Shown: piece by piece, positions 22,405 to 33,735 of the stretch
Layout: the number at the start of each line of letters is the position of its first letter
Numbering within the stretch: the stretch's first letter is position 1
Assembly (NCBI GenBank): GCA_964023275.1
Contig: OZ029916.1
Location: 45,727,304-45,791,303 of the forward strand
Length of the DNA stretch: 64,000 bases
From: Norana najaformis
Taxonomy: Eukaryota; Annelida; Clitellata; Crassiclitellata; Hormogastridae
Direction of reading: 5' to 3'
Program-made: the position numbers and the translations under genes
The notes under the pieces: generated by a model
What the model was told of the DNA's origin: nothing
The model's database searches: none
The model's input: only the letters and a program-made list of their open reading frames with translations

Positions 22405-22770
22405 TACAATAATGTGGTATGCGGTGGTCCAGTGGTTAGCATGCTGGACAGTCAGTCAAAAGTTGAGGGTTCCAATCCCAGCCTGGGCAGAAATTTGTTT
22501 CAAGATTTTGGCTCCAGTTGCTCCCTGAAGCCAACTCAGCTATAATACTGTCAGTGGGAAGCTGAAGTGGCAAAGGAGGGCTGGCCATCCACCCTCATAT
22601 GCCAAAGCTAAGGAAAAAAGGTTGTGAAAAATTCATACCCATGGCTGCCTGTTGAAACTAGCTTAAGGTTCTGCTCCTCTTCTAGTTAGAGCACATAATA
22701 CTACAGAAAGATGTCTCAGCACCTTTGTGAGGTTCCTAAAACGCACTATACAAATGTTCAGATTTACGCA
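22405..22770 (+). mobile_element. SINE family D, plus-strand full-length-like copy
   Basis: tRNA-like head with GTGGTCCAGTGGTTAGCATG (A box) and GAGGGTTCCAATCCCAGCC (B box, about 22468). The body has CCCTCATATGCCAAAGCTAA, then GGCTGCCTGTTGAAACTAGC, and the end is CGCACTATACAAATG (about 22740-22757). It gives the polarity of the family: head, conserved centre, and tail with a short complementarity to GGCGCTATATAAA-type ends. Confidence 0.7.
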
Positions 22771-23204
22771 CATATAAACCTAAAATGAAAATTCTAACGT
22801 ACATATTTTGTCAGCTAAAGTTAGTCTTAAAAACATATGTATTTAAATGTAACAATCATATGCAGTCAGCAGTGGTAGCTAGGTATTGTGCCTATGGACT
22901 TTCTGTTCATGTTTACGGGGTCGCAAATCCCCACATGCCAAGACTTGGACTGAATTGCTTTTCCACCCAACAATGCAAAGTCCACCCTCTTTGCGGACAT
23001 CCTTTAGGGATGACCCCCTTATCAATTTTAAATTATTTTCTATATGCTTCTGTACTTACAGGTGTTTTATGGACCTTTCTTCTGCAGTACTAAAAATAAC
23101 AATAGCTAATTAAAATTTCGTTTCCCATTTGAAAATTCATTAAACAACTACAGTTCATTAACAGCTAAAATTTATAATAAAAAACCAATAAACATAAAAA
23201 ACGT
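22771..23204. other. Spacer, no supported gene
   Basis: From 23105 it re-enters array-type sequence (AATTAAAATTTCGTTT). No coding signal; two overlapping short ORFs have no recognisable content. Confidence 0.5.
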
Positions 23205-23810
23205 TAAAGTATCATAATTTTTAAAGCCTCTTTTACGCACAATGCTGCATTAAAAAGAGCAAGCAGACCCCTTAAGCTAACCCTGAGAGGCAGCCACCAT
23301 TATGAAACATTAACGACTTCATTTTTCTTAGCCTCGGCATTTGAGGGCAGATGGAAAGCCCCGCCATCACTGACTGATCTTCCCACTGACAGCGTAGAAT
23401 CAGTGTATTCATTATAGCTCAGTTTGCTAAGCGTGCAAATGGAGCTGAAATCTCAAAACAAGTTTCTGCCCTGGCGGGATTTGAACCCCTGACCTTCGGT
23501 TCACAGTCCATCAGGCTAAACACCAGACTATCACACAATCCAAGCATTTTTAATGTTCAGATAAAAAAACTGAAACTCAAAACTCCACCACTGCCTTGTT
23601 TGGGGGTAGTGCCAGTCCCAAGCCTGGATAAAGGAGGGCGATGTCATCGGCCTTTGATGGCATAAGATGTCGTTAAACTGAAGAGCTACTAACCGAAACT
23701 CAATCTCATATAACACGAAACAAAAACAAACTCTTCCGTGATGTTGCTGTTGTATGGCGGTCAGCGTTATTCGATTCCGAACAGAAAAACGCAACGTCAC
23801 TTGAATAAAG
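23205..23810 (-). mobile_element. SINE family D block within array part 2
   Basis: Same layout as 4866-5450, more diverged. B box GGTTCAAATCCC on the minus strand near 23478-23490. Marks resumption of the alpha/beta array after the CXC/hAT interruption. Confidence 0.6.
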
Positions 23811-24212
23811 ATAATTTTAATTTAATTTTAAGTTAATTAATTGCCAGTAATTTAACAAGTTAATTTTAAGTTAATTAATTGTAACTGGATCGTCATCATC
23901 ATCATCATCATCAGTTCCTGATGCCAGCCTTTTGGTGACTGTGGGTGTAAAGCACTTCTAGAATGGCTTATTTCTATTTATGTGTCCAGTTCCTTGAATT
24001 GTTAAATAATTCTAACATTATAAAATTTAGAAATTAAATATATACTGTAGTTGGTGGCTATTAAAATTAATGCTTAAACAAACATATCTACACCAAAACT
24101 AGCATCATAAACTATATAAGCAAACAATTTAACACTCCAAAATGTAAATAAAAGGAGATTCATTACAGAATACATTTCACTGTTATGTATAATGGTGGCT
24201 AATAAAGATTAG

Positions 24213-24347
24213 CTCGGCCGACACAGTAGACCCTGATTTTCGACCCGTTTGAGATTGGTTGAAACATTTCCAGGACCCGTTTCTTGGGGCTTACTGCCCC
24301 GCAGCACCAATGGCGAAGACCTTCGCTTATAAAAATAAGCGTTTCAC
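24213..24347 (-). pseudogene. Beta exon, divergent copy Q (donor lost)
   Basis: 135 nt and open in frame, with acceptor CTTTAG. The donor GT has become CT (GAG|CTAATC), so normal splicing should fail. Encodes GETLIFISEGLRHWCCG, SPKKRVLEMFQP, GSKIRVYC. It belongs to the same diverged branch as copy R at 3641, sharing HWCCG and SPKKRVL. Its first codon uses a different third base for the same Gly. Confidence 0.55.
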
Positions 24348-24635
24348 CTAAAGCAAAGTTACAGATAAAAAAGAAAAAGTTTTGAAAAAACTTTAGAAAA
24401 AAGTTTTGGATAGTATAAATATTAAATGAAAAGTTGCGGTATCGTATGTAGGCCTAATCATATCGTGTAACTTCAGAATAATGCACAAGGCATTTATCAG
24501 TAGTGCACTAAACAATGGTTGCTCTGTGAAACCATACAGTCGGCCAATGTCTTTGTGCCAGCAACCAAGACTAAAAATTGCAACCAGGACTTCCGGTTGT
24601 TACTGACTAATTAAAATTTCGTTTGTCATTTGAAA

Positions 24636-24915
24636 ATTGTCTGTGAGGAAGGCAACGGGAAAACCACCTCACTCATCTCATCCCAGGTGGCATAAAGCCA
24701 ATGGACCTGCCTTTGGGCAGAGAACTCCATCATTTCACCCACGCCCACGATTCCTCGCTCAGTGCCTGACTCCTTGATCTTGACCCTTTTGCCTATCGAT
24801 TTTGTTTTGACGGAGCGCCTGTGAATAAGCTGGTTCCCGCGACTTAGCTTTCGTTGAGCGCTGTAGAAATTTCGAGATTACGATTACGATTACATATGGC
24901 GTGTTAACAAATGCA

Positions 24916-24950
<35 letters not shown>

Positions 24951-24952
24951 GA
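24636..24952 (+). mobile_element. SINE family B, 5'-truncated, with a nested insertion
   Basis: Family B body starts at TCTGTGAGGAAGGCAACGGG and ends in a long (ACTT)n tail (about 24917-24952). At 24770-24893 it is interrupted by about 125 bp of another repeat (TGCCTGACTCC... to GATTACGATTAC), which also occurs at about 41640-41960 and, diverged, near 43500-43590. Confidence 0.65.
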
Positions 24953-24993
24953 TACATTTCACTATTATGTACAGTTGTGCTATGAAAGATTAC

Positions 24994-25134
24994 CTGGGCC
25001 CGTACAGTAAATCCTGATTCTTGAGCCGACTGTGAGAGGCTGCGAGACTATGAGCTCCCTCTTCCTCTTCCTTGGATTTACTGAACCCATGCAGAGATGG
25101 GTCCGGCCCTCCTGACAGTACAGGAGGGCCTCCC
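24994..25134 (-). CDS. Beta exon copy 5 of unidentified modular gene (141 nt)
   Basis: Acceptor TTACTTTAG, donor CCCAG|GTAATC, phases 1-1. Six extra bases in the KRKR stretch add two codons without breaking frame. Encodes GEALLYCQEGRTHLCMG, NPRKRKREL, QPLTVGSRIRIYCTGP. An in-frame indel in an otherwise variable copy is what selection on a protein predicts. Confidence 0.58.
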
Positions 25135-25489
25135 CTAAAGTAAAGTTACAGATAACTTGAGAAAATAAAATTCTGGAAAGTATAAATATTAAATGGAAAG
25201 TTGCAGAATCGTATGTAGGCCTAATCATATCGTGTAACTTCAGAATAATGCACAAGGCATTTATCAGTAGTGCACTAAACAATGGTTGCTCTGTGAAACC
25301 ATGCAGTCGGCCAATGTCTTTGTGCCAGCAACCAAGACTAAAAATTGCAACCAGGACTTCCGGTTGTTACTCAGACGGCTGAAAGTGTTGATGCTTTCAA
25401 AAAAACAATAAACTGTTCATACTTTCAAAAAACTGTTCATACTTTGAAAAAACAGCTCTTGGGCAAAAAACTGACATAATTAATGAGAG

Positions 25490-25895
25490 GAGTAGCGTGT
25501 TCTTTCAACGTATCAGTTATCAACTGAGCGATTTCTTCCCCTCTTTTGTTACTACAATCTGCAAACTTGAGAAAACCTGGTGGGCGAAAACCTGGAGTCT
25601 GGAATAAGGCTAAAGGTCTCCAGCGAGTCCTCTGACTTCTCACGCCTCTCAGCCAATATCTAAGAGCAAGGTGACACCCGCATTATTAGAGGAACAGTCT
25701 GAAGTTCTGAACAGAATCTATTTAATGTTAAATTTAACGTTACATTTTGTTGGTCCCCAAGGGCCCTACGGGTCCCGGAGCGATGAACCGGCTGCACCCC
25801 CTCTCATAGGCCCTGGAGACAACTGCTCTGCACCACACATAGTGAGCATAATTGTTAGTCATAACTGCCAATGTAAATAACATTATGTTAGTGTA
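25490..25895 (-). pseudogene. hAT transposase fragment inserted into the array
   Basis: Nearly identical to 20838-21235. Encodes PGFLKFADCSNKRGEEIAQ and LITDTLKEHA on the minus strand, then leaves the hAT frame. Located between beta copies 5 and 6. Confidence 0.6.
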
Positions 25896-25914
25896 AGTTT
25901 TTTTCTGTTGAAGC

Positions 25915-26175
25915 CTTTTTAATGTTCAGATAAAAAACTGAAACTCAAAACTCCGCCACTGCCTTGTTTGGGGGTAGTGCCAATCCCAAGCCTGGATAAA
26001 GGAGGAGGGCGACGTCAACGGCCTTTGATGCCATAAGATGTCGTTAAACTGAGGAACTACTAACCGAAACTCAATCTCATGTAAAACGAAACAAAAACAA
26101 ACTCTTTCGTGATGTTGTAGTTCTATTTGCACTATTCCGCTCGTAGCAGAACAGCACAACATCGCCTGAAAAAAG
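25915..26175 (-). mobile_element. Head-side segment of SINE family D block, partial
   Basis: Only the upstream part (PQFND/IQAWDWH-encoding stretch in array copies) is present; the tRNA-like head and body are missing. Confidence 0.5.
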
Positions 26176-26337
26176 ATAATTTCAAGTTAATTTTAAGTTA
26201 ATTAATTGCCAATAATTTAACAAGTTAATTTTAAGTTAATTAATTGTAACTGGATCATCACCGTGATCATCATCGTCATCATCATCATCAGTTCCTGGTG
26301 CCAGCTTTTTGGTAACAACGGGTGCAAAGCACTTCTG

Positions 26338-26555
26338 ATGAAGGGACATGGTGGCGTAGTGGTATGTTCTGTGCCTTGTAACCGGAAGGTCGTGGGTTTG
26401 AACCTGCCTCAAGCCAGTGTGTAGCGACCTTGGACAAGTTGCTCACCCACAATTGTCTGTGAGGAAGACAACGGGAAACCACCCCATTCATCTCATCCCC
26501 AGCTGGCATAAAACCAATGGACCTGCCTTCGAGCAGAGAACTCCATCATTTCATA
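26338..26555 (+). mobile_element. SINE family B, 3'-truncated copy
   Basis: Head with GTGGCGTAGTGGTATG and GTGGGTTTGAACC, body to ATCATTTCA (about 26551), then array intron sequence without the (ACTT)n tail. Confidence 0.65.
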
Positions 26556-26670
26556 TGTATAACTATATATGCAAGCAATCTAACACACCTAAATTTGAAT
26601 CAAAGGAGAATCACTACACAGACATACTTACATTTCACTATTATGTACACTTGTGGCTATGAAAGATTAC

Positions 26671-26804
26671 CTGGGCCCGTAAAGTACATTCTGATACGGG
26701 AACCAACAGTCAGTGGCTGAGACACAAGCAGCTTCCGCTTCTGTGGGTTCATCGACCCACAGCAGAAATGGCTGGTTCCCTCTTGACAGAACAGAAGCGC
26801 CTCC
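26671..26804 (-). pseudogene. Beta exon copy 6 (acceptor shifted by one base)
   Basis: Open in frame as a beta module (EALLFCQEGTSHFCCG, NPQKRK, QPLTVGSRIRMYFTGP) with the normal donor, but the acceptor reads TTAAGGG instead of TTAGGGG. The first usable AG then removes one base and shifts the frame. The final Cys is Phe. It is decaying, or it uses another acceptor. It directly follows alpha 4. Confidence 0.5.
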
Positions 26805-27612
26805 CTTAATGTAAAGTTACAGATAACTTCAGAAAATAAAATTCTGGAAAGTATAAACATTACATGGAAACTTGCAGAATCGTTTGTAAGCCTAATTATA
26901 TCGTGTAACTTCAGAATAATGCACAAGGCATTTATCAGTAGTGCACTGAACAATGGTTGCTCTGTGAAAAACCATACAGTCTGCCAATGTCTTTGTGCCA
27001 GCAACCAAGACTAAAAATGGCAACCAGGACTTCCGGTTGTTATTCAGACGACAGAAAGTGTTGATGCTTTCAAAAACAATAAAACTGTTCATACTCTCAA
27101 AAAAAGCTCTTGGGCAAACAACTGACATTAAAAAGCAACTTAGAAGTAAACTGATACTTACAATGCTGCAAATGTTGTAGTCATTACATTACACTACACT
27201 ACTTTTCAGTACCTTGCAGCATCCTATAAACTTAATCACCGCAAGTATGCAGAAATTTCTTTCAAGTATAATGTTTGATAGATTAAATTGATGTGATTAA
27301 TAAAAATAAAAACTTTCGGTTTCGGGCATACAAGCAATATCTAATCTAAAGACTTCTATAGTGCTGATATCATTGTGCCCAAGGCAGCAGCCTAAGGTCC
27401 CTTCAAGTTAAAATCGCAATCCAAACTCATAGTCCATTGGAAAACCCAAATGAATTCCGATACGTCAGAGAAACCACAAACAAATAAGCAAGTTGAAACA
27501 GACAAGGTGTAAGTTTAGACATGAATGACATTGCAGAACTGACAGAACGGTTAGAACTTGGCAGCAAACTCGAAAAGAAATAGGCAGGAAATTATTATTT
27601 ATTAATATACAC

Positions 27613-27702
27613 CAGTCGAACCCGGCTGTAGCACCGCCCTTTCGATCCTGAATTGCGCGTGGATCACGAACGTGACAGCACGGCCCTCTCTCAACAGATG
27701 AA
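27613..27702 (-). CDS. Alpha exon copy 4 of unidentified modular gene
   Basis: 90 nt, acceptor ending CAG, donor ACTG|GTGTAT, phases 1-1. Encodes HLLREGRAVTFVIHAQFRIE then RAVLQPGST. It is the most diverged alpha: about twelve synonymous changes against three amino-acid changes relative to alpha 2. This is the strongest sequence evidence that alpha is a selected coding exon. It is the first module of the array in transcription order; no leader exon is recognisable upstream. Confidence 0.62.
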
Positions 27703-27837
27703 CTGTAATAAATATTATAAGAAAATAATATAAATCGTAACAAGCTTTCTGATGATAAATGCATAATCTGTGGTTAATCACGTATGTATATTTTGTACCT
27801 TAATTTTATATCTAGTTATCCCATTTCACATTTAATT

Positions 27838-28185
27838 ATTTTTAATATTAGGGTACACAACAGTCCAGTGGTTAGCATGCTGGACAGTCAGTCGAAAGTT
27901 GGGGGTTTCAATCCCCGCCACGGTAGAAATCATTCCAAGATTTTGACCGGCACACTTGTGCAGCATACCCAGCAGCAAAATATGTGAAAACACACGTTTT
28001 TCCATACCGACCGTATGGCCTCTTTGGCTCTGCCCATTTCTCAACAAATTTATCTGGTGAGATCCTTCACCATTTCTGCCCGTTCTGAATGGGTTACACG
28101 CCATTTAAGGTCACTTTTACGGGCCGAGCTAAATCGAAACTGAAATCTCTTAAATATTACCACGATCGGTATGCTAACCGGCATC
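27838..28185 (+). mobile_element. tRNA-headed SINE, family F, copy 4
   Basis: As at 4490, with GTGGTTAGCATGCTGGACAG and GGTTTCAATCCC boxes (about 27868-27912). Array homology ends at GGCATCCTCAC (about 28188). Confidence 0.75.
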
Positions 28186-28249
28186 CTCACGCACAGAAGC
28201 GCCTTAACGTATTCTTTAGCTATTGAATGGATTTAGTGTAACGCGACAG

Positions 28250-28690
28250 AATTTCGCGAATATGTATTTGAATCTGTATTCAAGGAGTGTGACTGCCAGA
28301 GTGCAAATAGATTCATTTTATGAGACCCATGTGGACCAAGTATAGTTCCCTTATGGATCATTATGACCATCCTGACCGTAATTGTGCATTTTCTCGATAT
28401 AGGCGAATCTGTATTTGTATATGCTGAATTTCCGGAATTTCGCGAATCTGTATTTGAATCTGTATTCAAGAAGTGTGACTGCCAGAGTGCAAGTAGATTC
28501 ATTTTATGAGACCCATATGGACCAAGTGTGGTTCCCTTATGGATCCTTATGACTATATCCTGGCCTGAGTTGTGCATTCTGCTTATATAGGTGAATCTGT
28601 ATTTGTATATGCTGAATTTCCGGAATTTCGCGAATATGTATGCAACGAATGTGGCCCATGTGTGGGTTCCTTGTGGACTCTTGTAGCCAT
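28250..28690. repeat. Tandem repeat, period about 187 bp, 2.3 copies
   Basis: TTTCGCGAAT recurs at 28252, 28438 and 28626, each followed by the same order of blocks (GAATCTGTATTCAAG, GTGTGACTGCCAGAGTGCAA, GACCCATATGGACC, GGAATTTC). The last, diverged partial copy runs into the ORF1 fragment of the LINE. A similar CGAATCTGTATTTGAATG string reappears at 32994 beyond the (CT)n tract. Confidence 0.75.
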
Positions 28691-29167
28691 ACGAGGGCCG
28701 ACAATTTAATAATTCACGGGCTTCCAGAAACATCTGCAGCAGAAATAGTCTCGGGTCAAGGGCCTGATAGAGACGATTCCTCAAAGGAAACATCGCTGGC
28801 CACTTGTGACCGAGTCATCGACCTATGCAGTAATAGACTGGGAATAAAGATCACCAGACAGGACATCTCAATAGCTCATCGACTCCGAAAAGGGAAAAAC
28901 GAGAACTTCCGCCCAATCATCGTGCGTTTCACCTCACGTCGAATCCGTGATGAGGTGTACAGAGCCCGCAAAGCGCTTCGCTCGTCTGGCAAATCTCATG
29001 ACTCGCGGCCTGCTATCTTCATCGACGAACAACTGACCATGAATAACGCAGACATTTTCTTTCGTGCACGCAAATTGCTTCGTGATGGCCGAATTGTAGG
29101 ACCATGGACAATGAACGGAGAAGTCTACATTAAGAAAACTGCATCCATGAATGAGAAACCCATCTGA
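28690..29167 (+). pseudogene. LINE ORF1 protein, N-terminally truncated
   Basis: Encodes ADNLIIHGLPETSAAE, then ISIAHRLRKGK and FRPIIVRFTSRRIRDEVYR, then ARKLLRDGRIVGPWTMNGEV. This is the RRM-plus-C-terminal region of ORF1 nucleic-acid chaperones of CR1/L1-type LINEs. The coiled-coil N-terminus is absent: reading upstream runs straight into the 187-bp tandem repeat. Confidence 0.75.
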
Positions 29168-29361
29168 ATAACCTCGATGAAAGATCTGCCTACCGAATGA
29201 AGACTAGACAATATTGGAAGCATGCAAGTACTTTTGACCTCGTGTTAACCACTACTACAAGTGAACTGTATACTGTATATTCCCTTATTACTTGGAAAAG
29301 TTACTACCACCGCCCTAATGTCTCGCAGTTACCTATCCATCCCTCTCTTAAATATAATTAA

Positions 29362-32300
29362 ATGGACACTTTAGATTGTTTTGTTTCATCATGCACCATT
29401 GTTCATAAATGTGCACTGTGTGACTATGTTAAATATGATCCTAACTCATTTTCCTCTGGCAAGACTGAATCCCCGTGGTATTGTAAAGAATGTACTGCAT
29501 CTATTTTTCCATATAATCATCTAGAGCAAGACGAGGTCTTTATGAATGCTATCTCTCAATCGAATTCTAGATTAAGCACTTTTACATTCCCACATACATA
29601 TGATGATTTAGTTCTCCATCCTATTGATGAATACCCAGATAAAGTTCCTGTATTAACTAACCTTGATATAGACCCCGACGTTAATTACTACAACACCGTA
29701 AAACCATGCAATAGCAGATACATGTGTTCAGAAGAAGCCATTACTACTTTTCAGCAAACAGACCAGTCACTCTCTATTATGCATCTTAATTGTAGAAGTC
29801 TGCTCCATAAGTTATCTGACATAGGCATCCTGCTACTTCAGACCCAGGCAACTATTCTGGCAGTAACAGAAACGTGGCTGGATAGGGATACAGCAACCAC
29901 AGTTGTTGTACCTGGATATACATTTCTATGCAAATGTAGGAGTAATGGAAAAGGAGGTGGTGTTATTTTTTTTATTAAGTCTGATACTGCTTTTCATCTA
30001 ATAGAACCTGAATGGTTATCAACAAATAACAATTCATATGAAAGCATGTTCATTAAATTAAAACAGAAAATGGGGAAAGGCATAACAACTGGAGTTATCT
30101 ACCGGCCACCTGGAGATAGCCTTGATGTATTTAATCAGGAATTTGACTTTTTATTATCCCACTTATCTATGCGAATAATGACATTTTCTTGGCTGGAGAC
30201 TTCAATCTTAACTTAAGGTTAACATTCACCCACCCACCCGTACTTTCTTTAACATACTGACCTCTTATCATTTCCTACCAACAATATCTAGGCCAACTAG
30301 AATTACTCCAAACTCCGCTACCTTAATTGATAATATATTTACCAACACACCTTTAGACTGTTTTGACTCTGCAATTATTGTAAGTGATATATCAGATCAT
30401 TTGCCCATCCTTTTAAAAGGCAACTTAGCAAGGCCCATGGCTGACAAAACCTCCACCTCAAATAAAACAGCAATTAGTGAGAATGCCAAATGTAAATTTC
30501 GGAATTTGCTAAATGAGGTTGACTGGACGGATGTCAACAATGCATGCCAACAAGGAGACCCATCCCATGCCTATGCCATGTTCATTGATAAATATAAATC
30601 TATATACGAAGAAGCCTTCCCGTTAATAAATGGCCACCCTTGTAAGCAACATAAGTTCAAACAACATTGGATGACTAAAGCATTATTAAAGTCGTGTAAC
30701 ACGAAATACCGTATGTATGCTAAATATTTAAAAAATCCTACAACAGCTAATAAGAACAAATTTGTGATTTATAGAAACAAATTTAAACAAATAAGAAGAG
30801 CTGCTGAGAGAAGATATCAAAACACTTTCAGACCAAAGAGAAGATCCTCTGAAAACAGAAAGTTTCCTTATTGATAATGTTGAAGTCAATGACAGAAGTC
30901 TTATTGCATCTAAATTCAATGACTGCTTTACCAATATTGGCCCACAGCTAGCTGCCAACATAACTGAAAGTAACCACTTGTATAGTGATTTTTTAAAACA
31001 GCCTGCTATCTCATCCATTGCAATTGAACCCACATCACCTACTGAGATAATAACCATTTCGAAAAAATTCCGTCCAACCCATAGTAATGGCTTAGACGAA
31101 ATAGATCCTCAGATTGCCAGATCTGCCATTGAATCTATTTCGATCCCTCTTGCTAACATTATAAATTGCTCTATTACAACTGGTCTAGTCCCTAATAGTT
31201 TAAAGTCTGCTAAAGTAGTTCCTATCTTCAAGTCAGGGGAGAAAAATAACTTTTGCAACTATAGGCCCATATCAATTTTACCTTATTTTTCTAAATTCTT
31301 TGAAAAAATAATTTATGAAAGGCTCATATACTTTACATCAAAAAACATTTTATATAAAAACCAATATGGTTTTTGTTCGGGACATTCAACATACATGGCC
31401 TTACTTAAATTGCAAGATAAGATCTCAGAGGCAATGGACAATAAGCAGTTCTCTATAGGAATTTTTTTTTGACTTGTCTAAAGCATTTGACACTGTGAAT
31501 CATGATATTCTGTTAAACAAACTTGAACATTATGGCATACGAGGAATGTGTTTAAAATGGTTATCTGATTACTTACATAATAGAAGGCAATGTGTTTCAT
31601 ATAATGGGTACACTTCCTGTGAATCTTATCTTACCTGTGGTGTGCCTCAAGGCTCTGTCTTAGGCCCACTACTGTTTTTAATTTATGTCAGTGATATATC
31701 GAACTCTTCCTCATTACTCCATTTTATTCTGTTTGCCGACGACACCAATGTATTCATGTCTGACAAATCTTTTGAATTGCTGGTTAATAAAATTAATGAA
31801 GAGCTAAAAATGGTGTCAGCATGGTTCAAAGCAAATAAATTATCACTAAATATTAAGAAAACAAATTTCATATTATTTAGCTCACAAAGGAAAATTATAC
31901 CTAAATGTAATCTCTGTATAAAAATAGATAATGTAAATATAAATCAGGTGTCATCCACAAAATTTCTAGGAGTTCACATTGATGAACATTTGACTTGGAA
32001 AGAACACATAAATATCATATCTAAAAAAATATCAAAAACTATTGGTATTCTCTCGTATCCGCCACAAATTACCCCAAAATATATTATTGAACCTATATTA
32101 CTCCTTAATATATCCATATATCTCGCACTGCCACATTGTTTGGGCTTCCACATATCATACTCACCTGTCTAATCTTAGAACCCTACAGAAATGCATCATC
32201 AGAATTATATTTAATCTGCCCTTCAGAACCAGCACTCGATTGTCCTTTCATAGTCGAGGAATATTGCCTTTTTATTGTATTAATAAATTGCAAATAGGTT

Positions 32301-32610
32301 TATTTATGTTTAAACTAAAAAATAATCTGTTACCTGTGGACTTCTACCAATACTTTTGTATGAATTCAGATGTGCATGGTCACTATACACGATCATCTCA
32401 TAATACTAAACCAAAGATATTAGAGTCTTAGACTAAGACTCTAAGATCTTTGACTAAACTGTCTATTAGTAGTGTGAACAGAATGTTTATGATACATATA
32501 ATTTGTGGACCGTCATTCTGGAATTCTCTGCCAACTGTTCTTACTAGCTTGCCAACATTATACCAGTTTGAAGCAAGTCTAAAATCTCATATACTCAATG
32601 CACTTAGTTA
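29362..32610 (+). pseudogene. LINE ORF2: endonuclease plus reverse transcriptase, frameshifted
   Basis: N-terminal Cys motif (HKCALCDYVKYD, WYCKECTASIFPYNHLE). Endonuclease blocks HLNCRSLLHKL, VTETWLD, GGGVIFFIK and VIYRPPGDS. After a shift near 30175 come FLAGDFNLN and SDISDHLPIL. RT blocks: AKVVPIFKSG with NYRPISILPYFSKFFEK, YGFCSGHST, DLSKAFDTVNHDIL, CGVPQGSVLGPLLFLIYVSD, and catalytic LFADDTNVF (about 31728-31755). Then KLSLNIKKTNFILF and FLGVHIDEHLTWKEH. Frames break near 30178, 30870, 31462 (a T run), 32045 and 32430. Confidence 0.88.
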
Positions 32611-32786
32611 AGTATTTTTGGTGCTTAGTTAAGTGTTTTTTAGGTTTATGCAATGACATTGATTATAGTAATTACTTTATATTTTAGATTATTAATTGTT
32701 TTACTCAGTATTATACTGTCACCTATTTGTAATCCATGATGTAAATAGGTGACCTTCATAGCGGAACTGTTTGTTCCTTTTAGCCT

Positions 32787-32959
<173 letters not shown>

Positions 32960-33499
32960 GCTAAGCTATGTTGTGCTTTTTGTTTACATAAACGAATCTG
33001 TATTTGAATGCGATAAATGCAGTTTAAGGGTTTGTAACTGTATCACACAATTCTGTCAAATATAACGTTTTTTGGCCGAATTTTTGTTAATATTCGCGTT
33101 TCCTTAACGAATTGTCCAGTTGATTCATGAACATTTTTATCGTTTAAGTGTCTTCGAAATTTGAGTTGCCGAATATTTCATTGCGATTTCGCCAGAAGGC
33201 AGCACAGAAACCCATTATCCGGAACGGAAATGTATTTGTATCCGTTGATAGGTTTTTGTAAGTCTTTTGTCTCAGGATAATAGCGGCAATTCCCAGTATT
33301 TGTTCATAAAATAGATTTATACACATAAAAGAGGACACATTTGTAAACATTTTGATGCTAGGGGTGTGTTTCTAGCTTAATAATTACTGGCAGAGTTATA
33401 AAAAGTACAAGATGATGATGTTTTTCCGCAAAAACGTAAAATAATTCAGACTTTTGACGTCATGACATAAAATTAAGCTGGACTTTACCGGGTGTAACT

Positions 33500-33735
33500 G
33501 TTTTGCATATTTTTGCATTAGCAGAATTGTTAATTAAATTGTATCATATGACTTTCTGAAAATGTACATATTTTGCATGTTTTGCATATGCAGATTTGCA
33601 TATTTTTGCACTAGCAGAATTTTAAAATTAAATTGTATGTGTGGCTTTCTGAAAATTTGCATATTTTGATGTGTATTTTTGCACTAGCGGATTAATTGCA
33701 TTACATTCTGTGATTTTCTGAAAATCAACATTGCA
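33500..33735. repeat. Diverged tandem repeat, 75-94 bp period, three copies
   Basis: TGCATATTTTTGCATTAGCAG (33503), TGCATATTTTTGCACTAGCA (33597) and GTATTTTTGCACTAGCGG (33672), each followed by TTTCTGAAAAT about 55-60 bp later. Rich in TTTGCAT octamer-like strings. Confidence 0.7.

Larger units (their letters stand above)
28690..32620 (+). mobile_element. CR1/Jockey-group LINE, nearly complete but frameshifted
   Basis: ORF1 remnant, then ORF2 with zinc motif, apurinic endonuclease and reverse transcriptase in the order usual for CR1/Jockey elements. It ends with the GPSFWNSLPT block (about 32510-32535) also seen in the element at 1-1156. The 5' end of ORF1 is missing. The following 32620-32760 is AT-rich 3' UTR, then (CT)n. 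Several frame breaks make it immobile. No target-site duplication was identified with confidence. Confidence 0.88.

Noticed and set aside
28233-28793. 186-codon minus-strand ORF
   Set aside because: It runs across the 187-bp tandem repeat, is internally repetitive and overlaps LINE ORF1 antisense.
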